A stretch of 64,000 bases of DNA from Mycoplasma sp. CAG:472 (GCA_000437315.1 FR899419.1:1-64000), one strand, 5' to 3'; counted from the first letter of the stretch, positions 1-10,094 are shown. A program made the numbers and translations. Notes: generated by a model from the letters alone, not told the origin.

Positions 1-753
1 TTGAGTTATTTCAAATAAGAAATTATATTTATCTTCATAATTAGATTCCATTATTTCTTTATTTTTATATAATTCATTTAGCATCTTTACATCTGGATTT
101 TCTATTGTAAAGAACATTAGAAAAGTTACAAATGTCTCCATTGGTATCATTAGTGTAAGTTCTGGATTAAAATATTGGACAATCATCGTTATAATACCAA
201 GAAATATAAACGAAAATACTGGTGTATACTTTTTAGTCCTAATATTTCTAAAGTTTCTAATAAGCATAAATACTATAAATGTAATCATTACCCCACTCAA
301 ACTATATACATAATTAGCACTTGGTCCATAAGTATAATTTATATCATTAGCATATAAAGGTAAAATAGTTACTAAAATAATTGATACAATGCAAATAAAA
401 TACATAATTTTTTTCATTTTATTTATTTTAGATAAATAAATATTTTTTTCTTTATACCTATCTTTAGAACTAATAACATAAATATAATAAGTAAATATTA
501 AAATCCATACTACAAAATAATATAAAATAAATTTTAAAATAAATATTGCTAAATTAGGATTGAAGTTATTAATTACTCTTATTGCAAGTGTCGAGGGAAA
601 TATTTCAATAATAAGTCCTAAAAAATTTGTTAAAACCAATCTTTTATAAATAGCATTCTCATCACTATCAATTCTTTGTTTAGAAAAATAAACTATGATA
701 AGCATTATACTATAAAATAAACTTACTATAGAAAAAAATATGTTATCCTTCAT
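1..753 (-). CDS. Membrane sensor protein, probable histidine kinase N-terminal part (partial, runs off window start)
   Basis: An uninterrupted frame of 251 codons runs from an ATG at 753 to base 1, so the C-terminus lies outside the window. A good Shine-Dalgarno (AGGTGG) sits four bases before the ATG. The translation begins MKDNIFFSIVSLFYSIM and holds about seven hydrophobic segments. It then shifts to a charged helical stretch (ENPDVKMLNELYKNKE, then ESNYEDKYNFLFEITQ). That layout, a 7-TM sensor followed by the linker and start of a dimerisation helix, is typical of membrane sensor kinases of low-GC Gram-positives. No kinase motif (H, N, G boxes) is inside the window, so the kinase assignment is inference. 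The gene follows the ligase at 799-2595 by 45 bases on the same strand. Confidence 0.6.
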   Translation of the reverse strand, partial: MKDNIFFSIVSLFYSIMLIIVYFSKQRIDSDENAIYKRLVLTNFLGLIIEIFPSTLAIRVINNFNPNLAIFILKFILYYFVVWILIFTYYIYVISSKDRYKEKNIYLSKINKMKKIMYFICIVSIILVTILPLYANDINYTYGPSANYVYSLSGVMITFIVFMLIRNFRNIRTKKYTPVFSFIFLGIITMIVQYFNPELTLMIPMETFVTFLMFFTIENPDVKMLNELYKNKEIMESNYEDKYNFLFEITQ

Positions 754-798
754 ACTACCACCTAGTATAAGAATAACATATTTTTATATTTTTTTAAA

Positions 799-2595
799 CT
801 ACTTATGTAAAACTTTTATATTATTTTTTTCAAGTTCAATAACTTCACAGTCAATATTATTTGCAAGATTGTCTAATGTTTGATAATCAACTTTTCCAAG
901 AGGAGTTCTAGGAAGTGATGGATAAATTACTAAGTAAGCTGGTCTTTCTTCAGCAGTAAAGACATTATCTAAATAATTTAAAAGTTCACTTGTACACTCT
1001 TCTTGAGTCTTATTACATAAATCATCAAAAGATACATGGCAAACTATTTTATCATCCTTATGATTTAATTTACATAATTTAACACAAGGTAGTTCTTTTA
1101 TTTTTTCCGCAATTAAGATTAAATTAACTTCTTTTGAATTGATTTCAAGTGGCTTTTGATCTCTATCAAGGACAAATAAACTACCTGTATCATGAACAAA
1201 ACCAAAATCTTTAGTATTATACCATTTTACCCCATTTTTATCAGTATAGATTACACTATCAGTCATCTGTGGATTATTATAATAACAATTCATCATTGCT
1301 GGTCCAGTAACCCATATTCTACCTGGTTCATTATAACTTAAATCATTAAAACTTCTATCTTTAATCATTACATTATTAAATGGAAGTGGTAGTCCTGAAG
1401 AACCAATCATATTACAATTTGGATGAGCTACACTAAAACATGAATCCATTTCACTAGCACCAAAACCTGCTTCTTGAGTTATACCTGTTTCAGATTTAAA
1501 TCTATTAACTTGGTTTATATCAGGTCTTTCACCACCAATAACCACTTTTTTTAGATTTCCAATATATTCATCTTTATTTTTATCATAAAGTACTGAATCC
1601 CATAAATATTGACTCCATATACCATAATTTGGTTTATGTTTAGCTAAATATTTTGGAACACTTTCATAACTTAAATCCATTTCAAGTATATTTTCAAGAC
1701 CAAGACTCATTGCCATACCAATTATATCAGCATCCCAGAATGCTAAGAATGGTGGAACAAGTGCTAAATTCTTTTCTCCTCTTTTAAGACCTAAATCAGC
1801 AATTTCATGTTGTTTTGCTAATGCATTATTTGCATCATGAGAAAGTAATATTGCTTTACTTTCACCAGTTGTACCTGAGGATAAAGCTATATTTGAAGGA
1901 AGATGGTCTTCGTAAACACTTTCCATAGATCCATTATAATACTGTCCATAGCTTACAAATTTACCTAAACTTATAGCCCCTTTTACACTTTTATTTTGAA
2001 GTTTATTATTAAGCGTGAAAAGTGCTGTTTTAAATTTTTCATCATTTAGTGCTGGAGTTGAAGCAGAAACTGGAAGTCTTAACTTTTTAATATTATTAAA
2101 TTCTTCACTATTTAATACTTCACAAACGTTAGTTTCTAAAATATCAAGGAACATAATTAAACTTGGATTTAAAAGTTTAATATGTTTATACATTTTATCC
2201 TTATCTTCCATAAAATTAAAATGAGCAGTTATAGCCCCAACATAAGCACATGCATATTTAAAAGCTATTAATTCAGGAGTAGATAATGCAATTGATACTA
2301 CCTTATCTCCCTTACCTATACCCATTGCTTTTAAAGAACGGATAAATTTATTACGCATAGCAATAAACTCACTATTAGTAATTCTTTTAAGACCACGATT
2401 ATTTAAAATAACATCATTTGGATAATCTTTATTACACATTTCTTCATAATCAGCTTGATTCATTTTAGGTAAATTCTCATTCATTTTTTTGGGATCATAC
2501 CATTGTTCCCAAATCCTATCATTTTGAATTACACCTGTAATAGGTCTATTTAAGTTAAATTTTTTATCATTTTTTACAACATTGTTATCTTTCAT
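799..2595 (-). CDS. AMP-forming acyl/aryl ligase (ANL superfamily, acyl-CoA synthetase-like)
   Basis: The 598-residue protein carries the core motifs of adenylate-forming enzymes in the right order. The phosphate-binding loop SSGTTGESKAILLSH lies near residue 240, FGASEMDS (A5) near 390, YNTKDFG (A7, TGD-like) near 465, a hinge region KEVNLILIAEKI, and the A10 lysine motif PRTPLGKVDYQTL near the end. Such enzymes activate a carboxylate as an acyl-adenylate and pass it to CoA or a carrier protein; the substrate cannot be read from sequence. The start is placed at 2595, not 27 bases upstream, because AGGGGTG lies six bases before that ATG. No carrier protein or other lipid gene is adjacent. Cytosolic; specificity unknown. 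Confidence 0.8.
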   Translation of the reverse strand: MKDNNVVKNDKKFNLNRPITGVIQNDRIWEQWYDPKKMNENLPKMNQADYEEMCNKDYPNDVILNNRGLKRITNSEFIAMRNKFIRSLKAMGIGKGDKVVSIALSTPELIAFKYACAYVGAITAHFNFMEDKDKMYKHIKLLNPSLIMFLDILETNVCEVLNSEEFNNIKKLRLPVSASTPALNDEKFKTALFTLNNKLQNKSVKGAISLGKFVSYGQYYNGSMESVYEDHLPSNIALSSGTTGESKAILLSHDANNALAKQHEIADLGLKRGEKNLALVPPFLAFWDADIIGMAMSLGLENILEMDLSYESVPKYLAKHKPNYGIWSQYLWDSVLYDKNKDEYIGNLKKVVIGGERPDINQVNRFKSETGITQEAGFGASEMDSCFSVAHPNCNMIGSSGLPLPFNNVMIKDRSFNDLSYNEPGRIWVTGPAMMNCYYNNPQMTDSVIYTDKNGVKWYNTKDFGFVHDTGSLFVLDRDQKPLEINSKEVNLILIAEKIKELPCVKLCKLNHKDDKIVCHVSFDDLCNKTQEECTSELLNYLDNVFTAEERPAYLVIYPSLPRTPLGKVDYQTLDNLANNIDCEVIELEKNNIKVLHK

Positions 2596-2675
2596 AAAAA
2601 ACACCCCTCTAACGAAAAACATTTTAGCACATATTTAATAAAATGTCAAATTTGTGTAAATAAAAAGTATAATTT

Positions 2676-2704
2676 TTTACAAAAATTAAAATATATGGTA
2701 TCAT
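2676..2704 (+). promoter_or_regulatory. Sigma-A promoter for the small membrane protein
   Basis: TTTACA at 2676-2681 and TATCAT at 2699-2704 are separated by exactly 17 bases, about 60 bases before the start codon at 2765. Confidence 0.55.
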
Positions 2705-2764
2705 AAATATATCTTATGGATGTATAGTTGTTTAGAGAAAAATAAATTAGAAAGGACTTATAAT

Positions 2765-2860
2765 ATGAAAAAGAAAGATAAAAAATTTATTGCATGGTCA
2801 TTATTAATATTAATGATTGGTTCTGTAATCGCAGGTCTTCTTGCATATCTTGCTAGTTAA
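2765..2860 (+). CDS. Small single-pass membrane protein (31 aa), DUF4044-like
   Basis: The ATG at 2765 is preceded by AAAGGA at a suitable distance and by a good promoter. The product is 31 residues: a lysine-rich start (MKKKDKK) and then one hydrophobic helix with small residues (LMIGSVIAGLLAYLAS). The shape and the GSV..G/A pattern resemble the short DUF4044-type membrane proteins of Firmicutes, but this is only a resemblance. Its last bases overlap the end of the convergent prepilin peptidase gene. It is one of the few plus-strand genes in the window. Function unknown. Confidence 0.6.
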   Translation: MKKKDKKFIAWSLLILMIGSVIAGLLAYLAS

Positions 2861-3602
2861 AAAAGCCTAAAATATTAATAAATTTATCTTGAAAAAGAAA
2901 AACTATAAATAATGAAGATACTAGGAATGGTCCAAAAGGTACTTCATTATTTTTTTGTAATTTTAATGAGGCTACAGAATAAGGAAGTGCTAAAAATGAT
3001 GATAATATAATAGCGATTAAAGATAATCTAAATCCTAAGGCATAGCCAATAACAAATGCAAGTTTTATATCTCCTCCACCTAAACTTTCTCTTTTAAATA
3101 ATTTATCACCAATAATTTTTATCAAATACATTACAAGAAAAAGTAATATTCCGCTTACAATACTTATTAATGCATCTTTATAACCAAAAAATATAAACTT
3201 TAATATAAAAAGTAAAATACTTGATATAATAAGTGGTGAATCTAAAATAATATAATAAGAAAAATCAGATATAAAAATTAACATCATTAAACTTGAAAGT
3301 ACAAGATAAGCATAAAAATTATAACCTATTGGTATAAAATGATAACCTAAAGCAAAGAAAAGTCCCATAAATATTTCTACAATTAAATTAAGAGGACTAA
3401 TTTTTTCACCACAGTATCTACATTTTCCTTTCAAAAAAACATAAGAAAAAATAGGTATTAAATCATACCATTTTAACTCTTTCTTACATTTATCACATCT
3501 ACTTCTTGAAAATAGCACATCTTCATTTATAGGAAGTCTTTTTCCTACAACTAGGAAAAAAGATCCTAAACATGCACCAATTATAAATAATAATACTTCC
3601 AT
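2853..3602 (-). CDS. Prepilin peptidase (leader peptidase/N-methyltransferase, PilD/GspO family)
   Basis: This 249-residue integral membrane aspartic protease cleaves and may N-methylate type IV prepilins. The N-terminal GACLGSFF motif, two zinc-type CxxC pairs (CDKC, CRYC) in the cytoplasmic loop, and the catalytic aspartates are visible, the first in the SDFSYYIILD segment and the second in GGGDIK. Around seven hydrophobic helices follow. It lies nine bases after the GspF/PilC-like gene, so the two are probably co-transcribed. Candidate substrates in the window are the pilins at 20283-20843 and 31284-31469. No pilus ATPase (GspE/PilB) is present. Confidence 0.92.
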   Translation of the reverse strand: MEVLLFIIGACLGSFFLVVGKRLPINEDVLFSRSRCDKCKKELKWYDLIPIFSYVFLKGKCRYCGEKISPLNLIVEIFMGLFFALGYHFIPIGYNFYAYLVLSSLMMLIFISDFSYYIILDSPLIISSILLFILKFIFFGYKDALISIVSGILLFLVMYLIKIIGDKLFKRESLGGGDIKLAFVIGYALGFRLSLIAIILSSFLALPYSVASLKLQKNNEVPFGPFLVSSLFIVFLFQDKFINILGFFN

Positions 3603-3611
3603 AAAACTCCC

Positions 3612-5180
3612 CTAAATCATTTGATTATATGCATTAAACATTGGAACAATAACAGCAAGTAATATTCCACCTACCATAATTGCTAAGAACACAATCATAA
3701 TTGGTTCTATTAAACTCTTTAATGCATTAACTGTATTTTTATGCATAACTTGATAATAATCGCTAACCTTTTGCATCATATCAGCAAGTTGACCAGTTGA
3801 TTCACCAGTAACTATCATATAATAAGCAACATCAGGAACAGCCCAGTGATCTTTAAACGCATCAGATATTTTTTCTCCCATAACAATATTGTCTATTGTT
3901 TTAAACATTATTGCTTTATAAATTTCATTATTAGTAATTTTACTTAAAATTCCCATACTTTCAGTAATAAATACATTATTTCTTAAAAGTGATGCAAAAG
4001 TTTTAGCAAATATTGCTATTTCATTATATATAATAATATTTTTTATTACCGGTAATTTCATAGATATTTCTTGAATAAAAACACGATACATTTTAACTTT
4101 TTTAAACATTATAATATTTAAAACAATTAAGGCAACAATAAGTAATAAAATTAAAGCTAAATTTTTAGTTAAAAAATTACTTAAATTCACTAAAAATAAT
4201 GTTAAACCAGTTATAGGTATATCCATTTGTCCATATATAGTTGAAAATTGTGGTACAACATAGACAATAATAAAAGTTACAACTGCAATTGCAAATACAG
4301 TAATAATTGCTGGATATGTTAAAGCACTAACCATTTCTTTATGAGTATTATCAACTTCAGTATAGTAATTAGCCATATCATCAAGTGTTTCTTGTAATGT
4401 TCCAGTAGCCTCGGCAGCCTTTATCATATTGATAAGAAGTGCTGGAAATAAGTTACCTTGTTTTGCAAGGGCATTTGAAAATGTTTCTCCAAGTTGAAGT
4501 TCATAACAAATAGATTCAAATACTCTTTGTCGATTTTTATTTTTATTCATTTGAGTTGTTAATATTTTCATTCCGTCATTTAAAGTAATACCAGCTTTTA
4601 AATAAGTAGAAAGTTGTGTTAGGAAAAATATTAAGTCTTTTTTAGACATCTCTCTTGATATAAAAGATGAATCAGCATTTAAAAAATTAATTAATTTACT
4701 AGTTTTAATTTGATATACTTCATAACCTTTATTTACTAAAAAAGCATTAATATCAAGTTTAGAAAGTCCAGACATTGTTGCAGTAAATATTTGACCATCT
4801 CCTTGAACATTTCTTACTGTAAATTGATAAACATTTGGTGTTTTACTACGGGTAGCACCACTTGTTCTTAAGTCATTAGCTAGTTCTATTTTCATTTTTT
4901 CATATCTTGCTAAAGTTTTTTTGCTATAATTATAGACTCTTTGTTTCTTTTTCTTTTTACCTTTAGTTTTTTGATATAAAAGTTCTTGTTCTTCTTTAGT
5001 TTCAACTTTATCAGCTTTTCCATTAACTGTTTTATCAAGTTGCCAAGCAAAATAATTAAATAGCATTATCCACATATCCCAAAGTACAAATTTTATTCCA
5101 AGTAATGAATATACTGGTATATAAATAAAAGATGTTATAAAATCTAATATAATATTATTTTTTTTCTTTGATTCTTCCAT
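3612..5180 (-). CDS. Type II secretion/type IV pilus inner-membrane platform protein (GspF/PilC family)
   Basis: The 522-residue protein contains two GspF (T2SSF) repeats, roughly residues 180-300 and 380-505. Each shows the family's helical pattern (FLTQLSTYLKAGITL; FAKTFASLLRNNVFI) and is followed by membrane helices, with a last one at the C-terminus (MIVFLAIMVGGILLAVI). The family usually has about 400 residues. Here there is an extra N-terminal part with a hydrophobic stretch and a basic KGKKKKK segment. It would anchor the pseudopilus/pilus motor in the membrane and works with the prepilin peptidase downstream. The missing ATPase gene must be elsewhere. Confidence 0.88.
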   Translation of the reverse strand: MEESKKKNNIILDFITSFIYIPVYSLLGIKFVLWDMWIMLFNYFAWQLDKTVNGKADKVETKEEQELLYQKTKGKKKKKQRVYNYSKKTLARYEKMKIELANDLRTSGATRSKTPNVYQFTVRNVQGDGQIFTATMSGLSKLDINAFLVNKGYEVYQIKTSKLINFLNADSSFISREMSKKDLIFFLTQLSTYLKAGITLNDGMKILTTQMNKNKNRQRVFESICYELQLGETFSNALAKQGNLFPALLINMIKAAEATGTLQETLDDMANYYTEVDNTHKEMVSALTYPAIITVFAIAVVTFIIVYVVPQFSTIYGQMDIPITGLTLFLVNLSNFLTKNLALILLLIVALIVLNIIMFKKVKMYRVFIQEISMKLPVIKNIIIYNEIAIFAKTFASLLRNNVFITESMGILSKITNNEIYKAIMFKTIDNIVMGEKISDAFKDHWAVPDVAYYMIVTGESTGQLADMMQKVSDYYQVMHKNTVNALKSLIEPIMIVFLAIMVGGILLAVIVPMFNAYNQMI

Positions 5181-5269
5181 TGTAATCTCCCTACTATAAA
5201 AAAGTATACCATAATTTTTTTTATTATTCTAGGGGTACAAATTAATATTAACAAAAAAGCATAAGTTAT

Positions 5270-6133
5270 TTACTTACACTTTTTAATTTCCTCAAGATCA
5301 CTTTCAGTGATGCCTAAGTACTTCATAATATCTAATTCATTCATCCCTGCTTTTAGTAGATTTAAAATTATTTCTTTTTTACCTTTGTCTATACCAATAG
5401 CCATTCCTGTGGTTTTTCCTTCTTCAAAACCAACTTCTTTGGCTACTTGCTCATTAAATTTATCTCTATCATAATAAAATATTGCATCAAAATTTTCTAC
5501 CATATATTCCATCCTCCTTAATATTAATTGACCTAGTTTATTATTTTTATATAACTCATAATATTTATCATTATTTTCACTTGTAAATACATAAAATATC
5601 TTTCTTGGGTCATCACCCGGTAAACTAGCAATTTCATTATATGTCATATTATAACTATTTTCAAGATTAAAATCGACTATAAAAAAAAGTTCATTTCTTA
5701 CTTCATTAGTTATACTATCAATTAATTCAGTTATATTTATAAAATTTTTTGTTTTAAACGGACTTTTATTATTTATATTAATTTGCAATACTTTTTTAAC
5801 TTTATCCGCATCACCAGGTTTTACCTGTCTTAAAAGTAAAGCACATAGATATGATAAATTTTTTAAATTAACACTTACTGAAGTTTGACAATTGCCTTCG
5901 ATATTTACTAAATAATTATTTGATTCATATAGTAAATCTGATTCTCTATTTTTAATATTTATATTATCATTTAAATTATTATCAAGTAAATGAATACTAT
6001 CATCGATTGGTAGATCAAGTAAATCTAAGGCGTAATTATATACGTAGTTAAGTAACTGTGGCGTTTCAAGAAACAGTTTTCTAAATTCTAAATCACGTAA
6101 AAATCCTGATTTAGAATATAATTTATTAAACAT
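5270..6133 (-). CDS. PD-(D/E)XK nuclease family transposase-like protein (Rpn/YhgA type)
   Basis: The 287-residue protein has the make-up of the Rpn-like PD-(D/E)XK 'transposase' family: an N-terminal FGxxxxDLxFRKLF-like segment, a central core with NIEGNCQ in the position of the family's (D/E)xQ, and a C-terminal tail of short helices (GKKEIILNLLKAGMNELDIMKYLGI) typical of these genes. They are abundant, variable and often decayed in gut Firmicutes; known members are recombination-promoting nucleases. A second, broken copy lies at 29724-30110. The gene has its own promoter and a leader nearly identical in parts to that of the surface protein at 10577-11857. Whether it is mobile is unknown; no terminal repeats were seen. 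Confidence 0.75.
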   Translation of the reverse strand: MFNKLYSKSGFLRDLEFRKLFLETPQLLNYVYNYALDLLDLPIDDSIHLLDNNLNDNINIKNRESDLLYESNNYLVNIEGNCQTSVSVNLKNLSYLCALLLRQVKPGDADKVKKVLQININNKSPFKTKNFINITELIDSITNEVRNELFFIVDFNLENSYNMTYNEIASLPGDDPRKIFYVFTSENNDKYYELYKNNKLGQLILRRMEYMVENFDAIFYYDRDKFNEQVAKEVGFEEGKTTGMAIGIDKGKKEIILNLLKAGMNELDIMKYLGITESDLEEIKKCK

Positions 6134-6237
6134 CTTCTCCTTTCTAAGGTGTGTGATTTTAAAGTCTTTTTATTACATAAAAAGAACTTATTTTTTTCGA
6201 GCAATTTAAATATATCAAAAATAATTACTATTGTCTA
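6134..6237 (-). promoter_or_regulatory. Promoter and conserved 5' leader (copy 1 of 2)
   Basis: A minus-strand promoter reads TAGACA (6232-6237), 17 bases, TATATT (6209-6214). The transcript would start near GCTCG and run about 65 bases to the ATG. Two blocks are shared with the leader at 11858-11970: 30 bases covering the -10 region and start (6188-6217, one mismatch), and 26 identical bases next to the Shine-Dalgarno (6138-6163). Between them lies a perfect 9-bp hairpin (TCTTTTTAT/ATAAAAAGA). CCTT in the second block can pair with AAGG of the ribosome-binding site. Function unknown. Confidence 0.55.
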
Positions 6238-6291
6238 TGTTTTTGAAACATTTAATAAACTTTTATCATATAATTAAATAGGTGAAAAAAT

Positions 6292-6549
6292 ATGTTTTCA
6301 AATGTAATATCTTCGGGAATAACTTTAGCTAAAGTATTATCAGGGCTTTCTAAAACAATTAATATTGCTAAAGAAGTGATTCCCCTTTATGAAAGTGTAA
6401 AACCAATGATTCGAGGTGCTAAAAATTTACCAAAGATACTAAATACTTTGAATAAAAGTTCTAAAGAAAATGAAACTAATAAAAAGTTTTCCACAATAAA
6501 AACTACTATAGAAAGTAGTCTTATTAATAACCCAACATTTTTTAAATAG
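6292..6549 (+). CDS. YqfQ/VrrA-like small protein
   Basis: The 85-residue protein has an AGGTG ribosome-binding site five bases before its ATG and a TATAAT -10 box at about 6267-6272. Its middle (NIAKEVIPLYESVKPMIRGAKNLPKIL) resembles the conserved C-terminal half of Bacillus YqfQ (VrrA), with its 'PMVxxYxPMVxNLP' pattern. Location supports this: yqfQ belongs to the trmK-sigA-dnaG neighbourhood in Bacillus. Here it is convergent with trmK and overlaps its end by eight bases. The biochemical role of the family is not known. Confidence 0.5.
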   Translation: MFSNVISSGITLAKVLSGLSKTINIAKEVIPLYESVKPMIRGAKNLPKILNTLNKSSKENETNKKFSTIKTTIESSLINNPTFFK

Positions 6550-7150
6550 TTTTTAAAAAAAGATAGATAATATTTTTGAGTGTTTTAAAATTTTTACTCT
6601 TTTTAAAAATATAAGTTTCTTTATGAAGTAAATATTTAAAGTATTTTTTATCATTACTTTTACCATATAATTTTTGATAATAAGAAAGTTTTTCTTGTCC
6701 TTTTTCATATGAAATAATATCATAATATTTTTCATTTTCATAAATTATTATTTCTTTCATAATTTTATAATTAATACTATTTAAATAACATCTTAAAGTA
6801 TATAAATCATTATTAGAACTTATAATAATATTTTTTGGTAAATAACCACTTTTTAAAATATCAATTATAGTGTATGTTCCCATACCACAAATTGTTAAAG
6901 TATCATATTTATCCTTTATATTTTTAAGTCCATCAGATAATACTAACTTTACATTAGTAATATGATATTTTTTTAAATTAGCCTCTCCATAAGAAAGAGC
7001 ATTATTTGATACATCGCTAGCAATTATACTTTGACATTTACCAGTTTTAGATAAAATAATTGGTAAATATGCATGATCTGTTCCAACATCTAAAACATTA
7101 CAGTTTTTCTTTACAAGGGATGCTACCGCCTCAAGGCGAAGACTTTTCAT
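6542..7150 (-). CDS. trmK: tRNA (adenine22-N1)-methyltransferase TrmK
   Basis: The 202-residue SAM-dependent methyltransferase modifies A22 of tRNAs. The family signature LDVGTDHAYLPI is at residues 20-31, followed by SDVSNNALSYGEANL (motif II) and TLTICGMGTYTIIDIL, the TrmK catalytic segment (normally ...GMGG). The gene begins inside the rpoD stop codon (TAATG, one-base overlap), so it is translationally coupled to rpoD, as in Bacillus, where yqfN follows sigA. It is slightly shorter than Bacillus TrmK (about 235 aa). Confidence 0.9.
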   Translation of the reverse strand: MKSLRLEAVASLVKKNCNVLDVGTDHAYLPIILSKTGKCQSIIASDVSNNALSYGEANLKKYHITNVKLVLSDGLKNIKDKYDTLTICGMGTYTIIDILKSGYLPKNIIISSNNDLYTLRCYLNSINYKIMKEIIIYENEKYYDIISYEKGQEKLSYYQKLYGKSNDKKYFKYLLHKETYIFKKSKNFKTLKNIIYLFLKTI

Positions 7151-8262
7151 TATTCCTCCATAAAGTCTCTTAGTTTTTTAGCTCTTGAAGGATGACGTAA
7201 TTTGCGAAGGGCTTTTGCCTCAATTTGACGAATTCTTTCTCTTGTTACATTAAACTTTTTACCAACTTCCTCAAGGGTATGGCAAGTACCGTCCTTAAGT
7301 CCAAAACGTAGACGTAATACTTCTTGCTCTCTAGGTTGTAAACTTTGAAGTACATCATCAATTTCCTCTTTTAGAATTTCATTTTCTGTATATTCCTCTG
7401 GTGAAAGTGAACTTTCATCTTTAATAAAATCTCCTAAATGAGAATCATCTTCTTCACCAATTGGTGTTTCAAGTGAAACTGGATCTTGACTAATTTTAAT
7501 TACTTCACGAACTTTATCAACACTAACATTCATTTTTTTAGCAATTTCTTCTTCAGAGGGCTCTCTATTAAGTTCAAGTGTTAATTGTCTTTGAACTCTT
7601 ACCATTTTATTAATTGTTTCAACCATATGAACTGGTACACGTATTGTTCTAGCTTGATCAGCAAGAGCTCTTGTAATTGCTTGTCTAATCCACCAAGTAG
7701 CATAAGTAGAAAATTTATAACCCCTATTAGAGTCAAATTTATCTACAGCTTTCATAAGCCCAATGTTACCCTCTTGAATAAGGTCAAGGAAAAGAAGACC
7801 TCTTCCTACATATCTTTTGGCAATTGATACAACAAGACGAAGGTTACTTTCCGCAAGTATTCTTTTGGCATCTTCATCATTATTATTTATTCTTTCTGAT
7901 AAAGCAAGTTCTTCATCAGGTGTAAGAAGTGGAATTCTACCTATTTCTTTTAAATACATTCTTACTGGATCATTAATATTTACATCCTTAGTAATTTCTT
8001 CGTCATTTAAAATTAGATTTTCTTCATCTTTAACTTCTTCAAGTACTTTTTCAACATTTCCCCCATTTGAGGATACATCATCGCCAGAAATAACTGTTAT
8101 ATTATGTTCAAGTAATTTGTTATAAAGTTCATCTAATAAATCATTATCAATTTCTAACCCTTTTAATTTTTCTGCAAGCATTTCATATGTAATATAACCT
8201 TTAGCTTCCCCCTCTTTAATTAATTCTTCTTCCCTTTCTTTAAATGTTTTAATTTCTTTCAT
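7150..8262 (-). CDS. rpoD: Primary sigma factor RpoD (SigA)
   Basis: The 370-residue factor contains region 1.1-like N-terminus, region 1.2 ([17 protein letters not shown]), region 2 with the -10 recognition helix ([19 protein letters not shown], then [18 protein letters not shown]), region 3, and region 4.2 with the helix-turn-helix ([18 protein letters not shown]). It is near the size of Bacillus SigA (371). It directs RNA polymerase to housekeeping promoters; many TTGACA/TATAAT-like promoters in the window fit this. It lies five bases after dnaG, giving the classical dnaG-rpoD macromolecular synthesis operon. Confidence 0.98.
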   Translation of the reverse strand: MKEIKTFKEREEELIKEGEAKGYITYEMLAEKLKGLEIDNDLLDELYNKLLEHNITVISGDDVSSNGGNVEKVLEEVKDEENLILNDEEITKDVNINDPVRMYLKEIGRIPLLTPDEELALSERINNNDEDAKRILAESNLRLVVSIAKRYVGRGLLFLDLIQEGNIGLMKAVDKFDSNRGYKFSTYATWWIRQAITRALADQARTIRVPVHMVETINKMVRVQRQLTLELNREPSEEEIAKKMNVSVDKVREVIKISQDPVSLETPIGEEDDSHLGDFIKDESSLSPEEYTENEILKEEIDDVLQSLQPREQEVLRLRFGLKDGTCHTLEEVGKKFNVTRERIRQIEAKALRKLRHPSRAKKLRDFMEE

Positions 8263-8267
8263 ATTTA

Positions 8268-10016
8268 CTACATCCTTTCCTCATACTCTATTTTTCTTCT
8301 TTTTTCAAGCCACTTTTGGGCATCATTTATTTTCATATTTGCGTCCATTTCATTTTGTGCATTATATTTTTTTTGTTTTAAATCCATTTTATCTATTTCA
8401 TTATTTGCTCTATCAAGTGCTTCCAGAAACCATTTTTCTGATATTTCTTTATCATTATTAGATAAAACATCACTTACAAAAGCATAAACATCTTCATATT
8501 TTACCACATAATCTAAAAATCCTGCAATATCAATTTGTTTATATTTATCAATATATTCCTTTATATAAGCAATAGTCATTCTTTCAACTCTATTTTTTAA
8601 ATAACCAAGCCGATTAGCAAAGATAAAATAATATTCCTTATTCTGAAGCATTCCATAAATTATATTGGAAACAGCAAGGTCATAACCACTTTTTTTCTTT
8701 TGCTTAATAACAGGTTCTTGCATCTTAGGTTTTGCATTAAATGTAATATCCTTTTTTAAAATATTTACATCTATATGGTATGTTTCACTTAAACGATTTA
8801 TTATAATACTTTTTTCAATATCGCTAAGACTTTTTATTGAATCAAGTACACTTTTTACATACTTTTGAATATCTTCGACCGAAGATAAATCATAGTTATC
8901 TTTTAAAGCTTCAATTTTAAAATCAATAAACTTTCTTGCATTACTAATATTATCTTTTAATGCATCAATTCCATTTTTCCTTACATATTCATCAGGATCT
9001 TTTGCCCCAGAAAGTCTTACTACTCTAACATCAATCCCAGCATTATATAAATGGTCTCCAACTTTTAAAGTAGCTGTTTTACCAGCATTATCATTATCAA
9101 GCATTAAAATAAGTTTAAGCCTTTGTTTTTTTAGAAAATCAATTTGATAACTTGTAAGTACAACACCCATTAAAGCACAAACATTTTTAATACCATATGT
9201 ACTCATAGTTATTGCATCCATATTACCTTCGACAATAACAATTTCCTTTAACTTATTTATTTCATTTTTAGCATTAAAATAGTTAAATAAAACTTCACTT
9301 TTTTTATAAATTTCATTTTCTTTTGAGTTTACATATTTATTTTCTTCATCTTTTAAATAGCATCTTCCTGTATAACCGCATAATTTACCAGATTGATTAA
9401 ATATTGGAATCATTATACGATCATTAAACACATCATAATATTCTGTTCCACCTTTATTTAAAAGTCCTATTTTATAAGCAAGTTCTAAATCAACATTTTT
9501 ACTTTCAAAAAATTTTTTTAAGCTATTATTATTTATTGAAAGTCCAAGTTTAAACTCATTAATAATTTGCTCAGTGATACCTCTTTTAAAAAGGTATTCT
9601 TTGGCTTTAATGCCCTCACTCGAAGCTAAATTATTTTGAAAAAACTTTAATGATAAATCCATAACTTCATACTCTTTACTAAATTTATCATTTACCTTGG
9701 AACTTTTAATATCATAATTAAAGTTTTGATGAGATTTTTCAGCAACTATTTTAACTGCTTCGATAAAGCTTACATTTTCATATTTTTGTACAAAGGTAAA
9801 TACATTACCTGTTGCTCCACATCCACCAAAACAAGTAAAAATTTGTTTAGCTTGCGAAACAATCATATTAGGATTGTGATCATCGTGAAATGGACATAAG
9901 CATACATAGTTATCTTTACCTTTTTTCTCGAGTTTAATTCCATAACTTTCAATGACATCAACAATATTTGCATTTTCCCTTATAGCATTAATTTCTTCTT
10001 CATTAATATACTTCAT
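8268..10016 (-). CDS. dnaG: DNA primase DnaG
   Basis: The 582-residue primase makes RNA primers for replication. The N-terminal zinc ribbon shows [10 protein letters not shown] and CFGGCGATG (CHC2 type) at about residues 40-65. The TOPRIM domain carries [15 protein letters not shown] and [11 protein letters not shown] near residues 260-315, with the metal-binding Glu and the DxD pair. The C-terminal helical part would be the helicase-binding region. The ATG is preceded by AGGGGAT. Length is close to that of other Firmicutes. It is the first gene of the dnaG-rpoD-trmK operon. Confidence 0.97.
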   Translation of the reverse strand: MKYINEEEINAIRENANIVDVIESYGIKLEKKGKDNYVCLCPFHDDHNPNMIVSQAKQIFTCFGGCGATGNVFTFVQKYENVSFIEAVKIVAEKSHQNFNYDIKSSKVNDKFSKEYEVMDLSLKFFQNNLASSEGIKAKEYLFKRGITEQIINEFKLGLSINNNSLKKFFESKNVDLELAYKIGLLNKGGTEYYDVFNDRIMIPIFNQSGKLCGYTGRCYLKDEENKYVNSKENEIYKKSEVLFNYFNAKNEINKLKEIVIVEGNMDAITMSTYGIKNVCALMGVVLTSYQIDFLKKQRLKLILMLDNDNAGKTATLKVGDHLYNAGIDVRVVRLSGAKDPDEYVRKNGIDALKDNISNARKFIDFKIEALKDNYDLSSVEDIQKYVKSVLDSIKSLSDIEKSIIINRLSETYHIDVNILKKDITFNAKPKMQEPVIKQKKKSGYDLAVSNIIYGMLQNKEYYFIFANRLGYLKNRVERMTIAYIKEYIDKYKQIDIAGFLDYVVKYEDVYAFVSDVLSNNDKEISEKWFLEALDRANNEIDKMDLKQKKYNAQNEMDANMKINDAQKWLEKRRKIEYEERM

Positions 10017-10094
10017 ATTTTATCCCCTACATATATATATTATTACCGCTACCCCCTCGATTTCCTCCTTTTTTTGTTAAATTTCTTAAAAAAA

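Noticed and set aside
175..357. Plus-strand 60-codon frame at the window start
   Set aside because: It is antisense to the open sensor-kinase frame (1-753), which has a good ribosome-binding site.
7585..8125. Plus-strand open frames across rpoD
   Set aside because: Antisense shadows of a conserved gene, with no ribosome-binding site.
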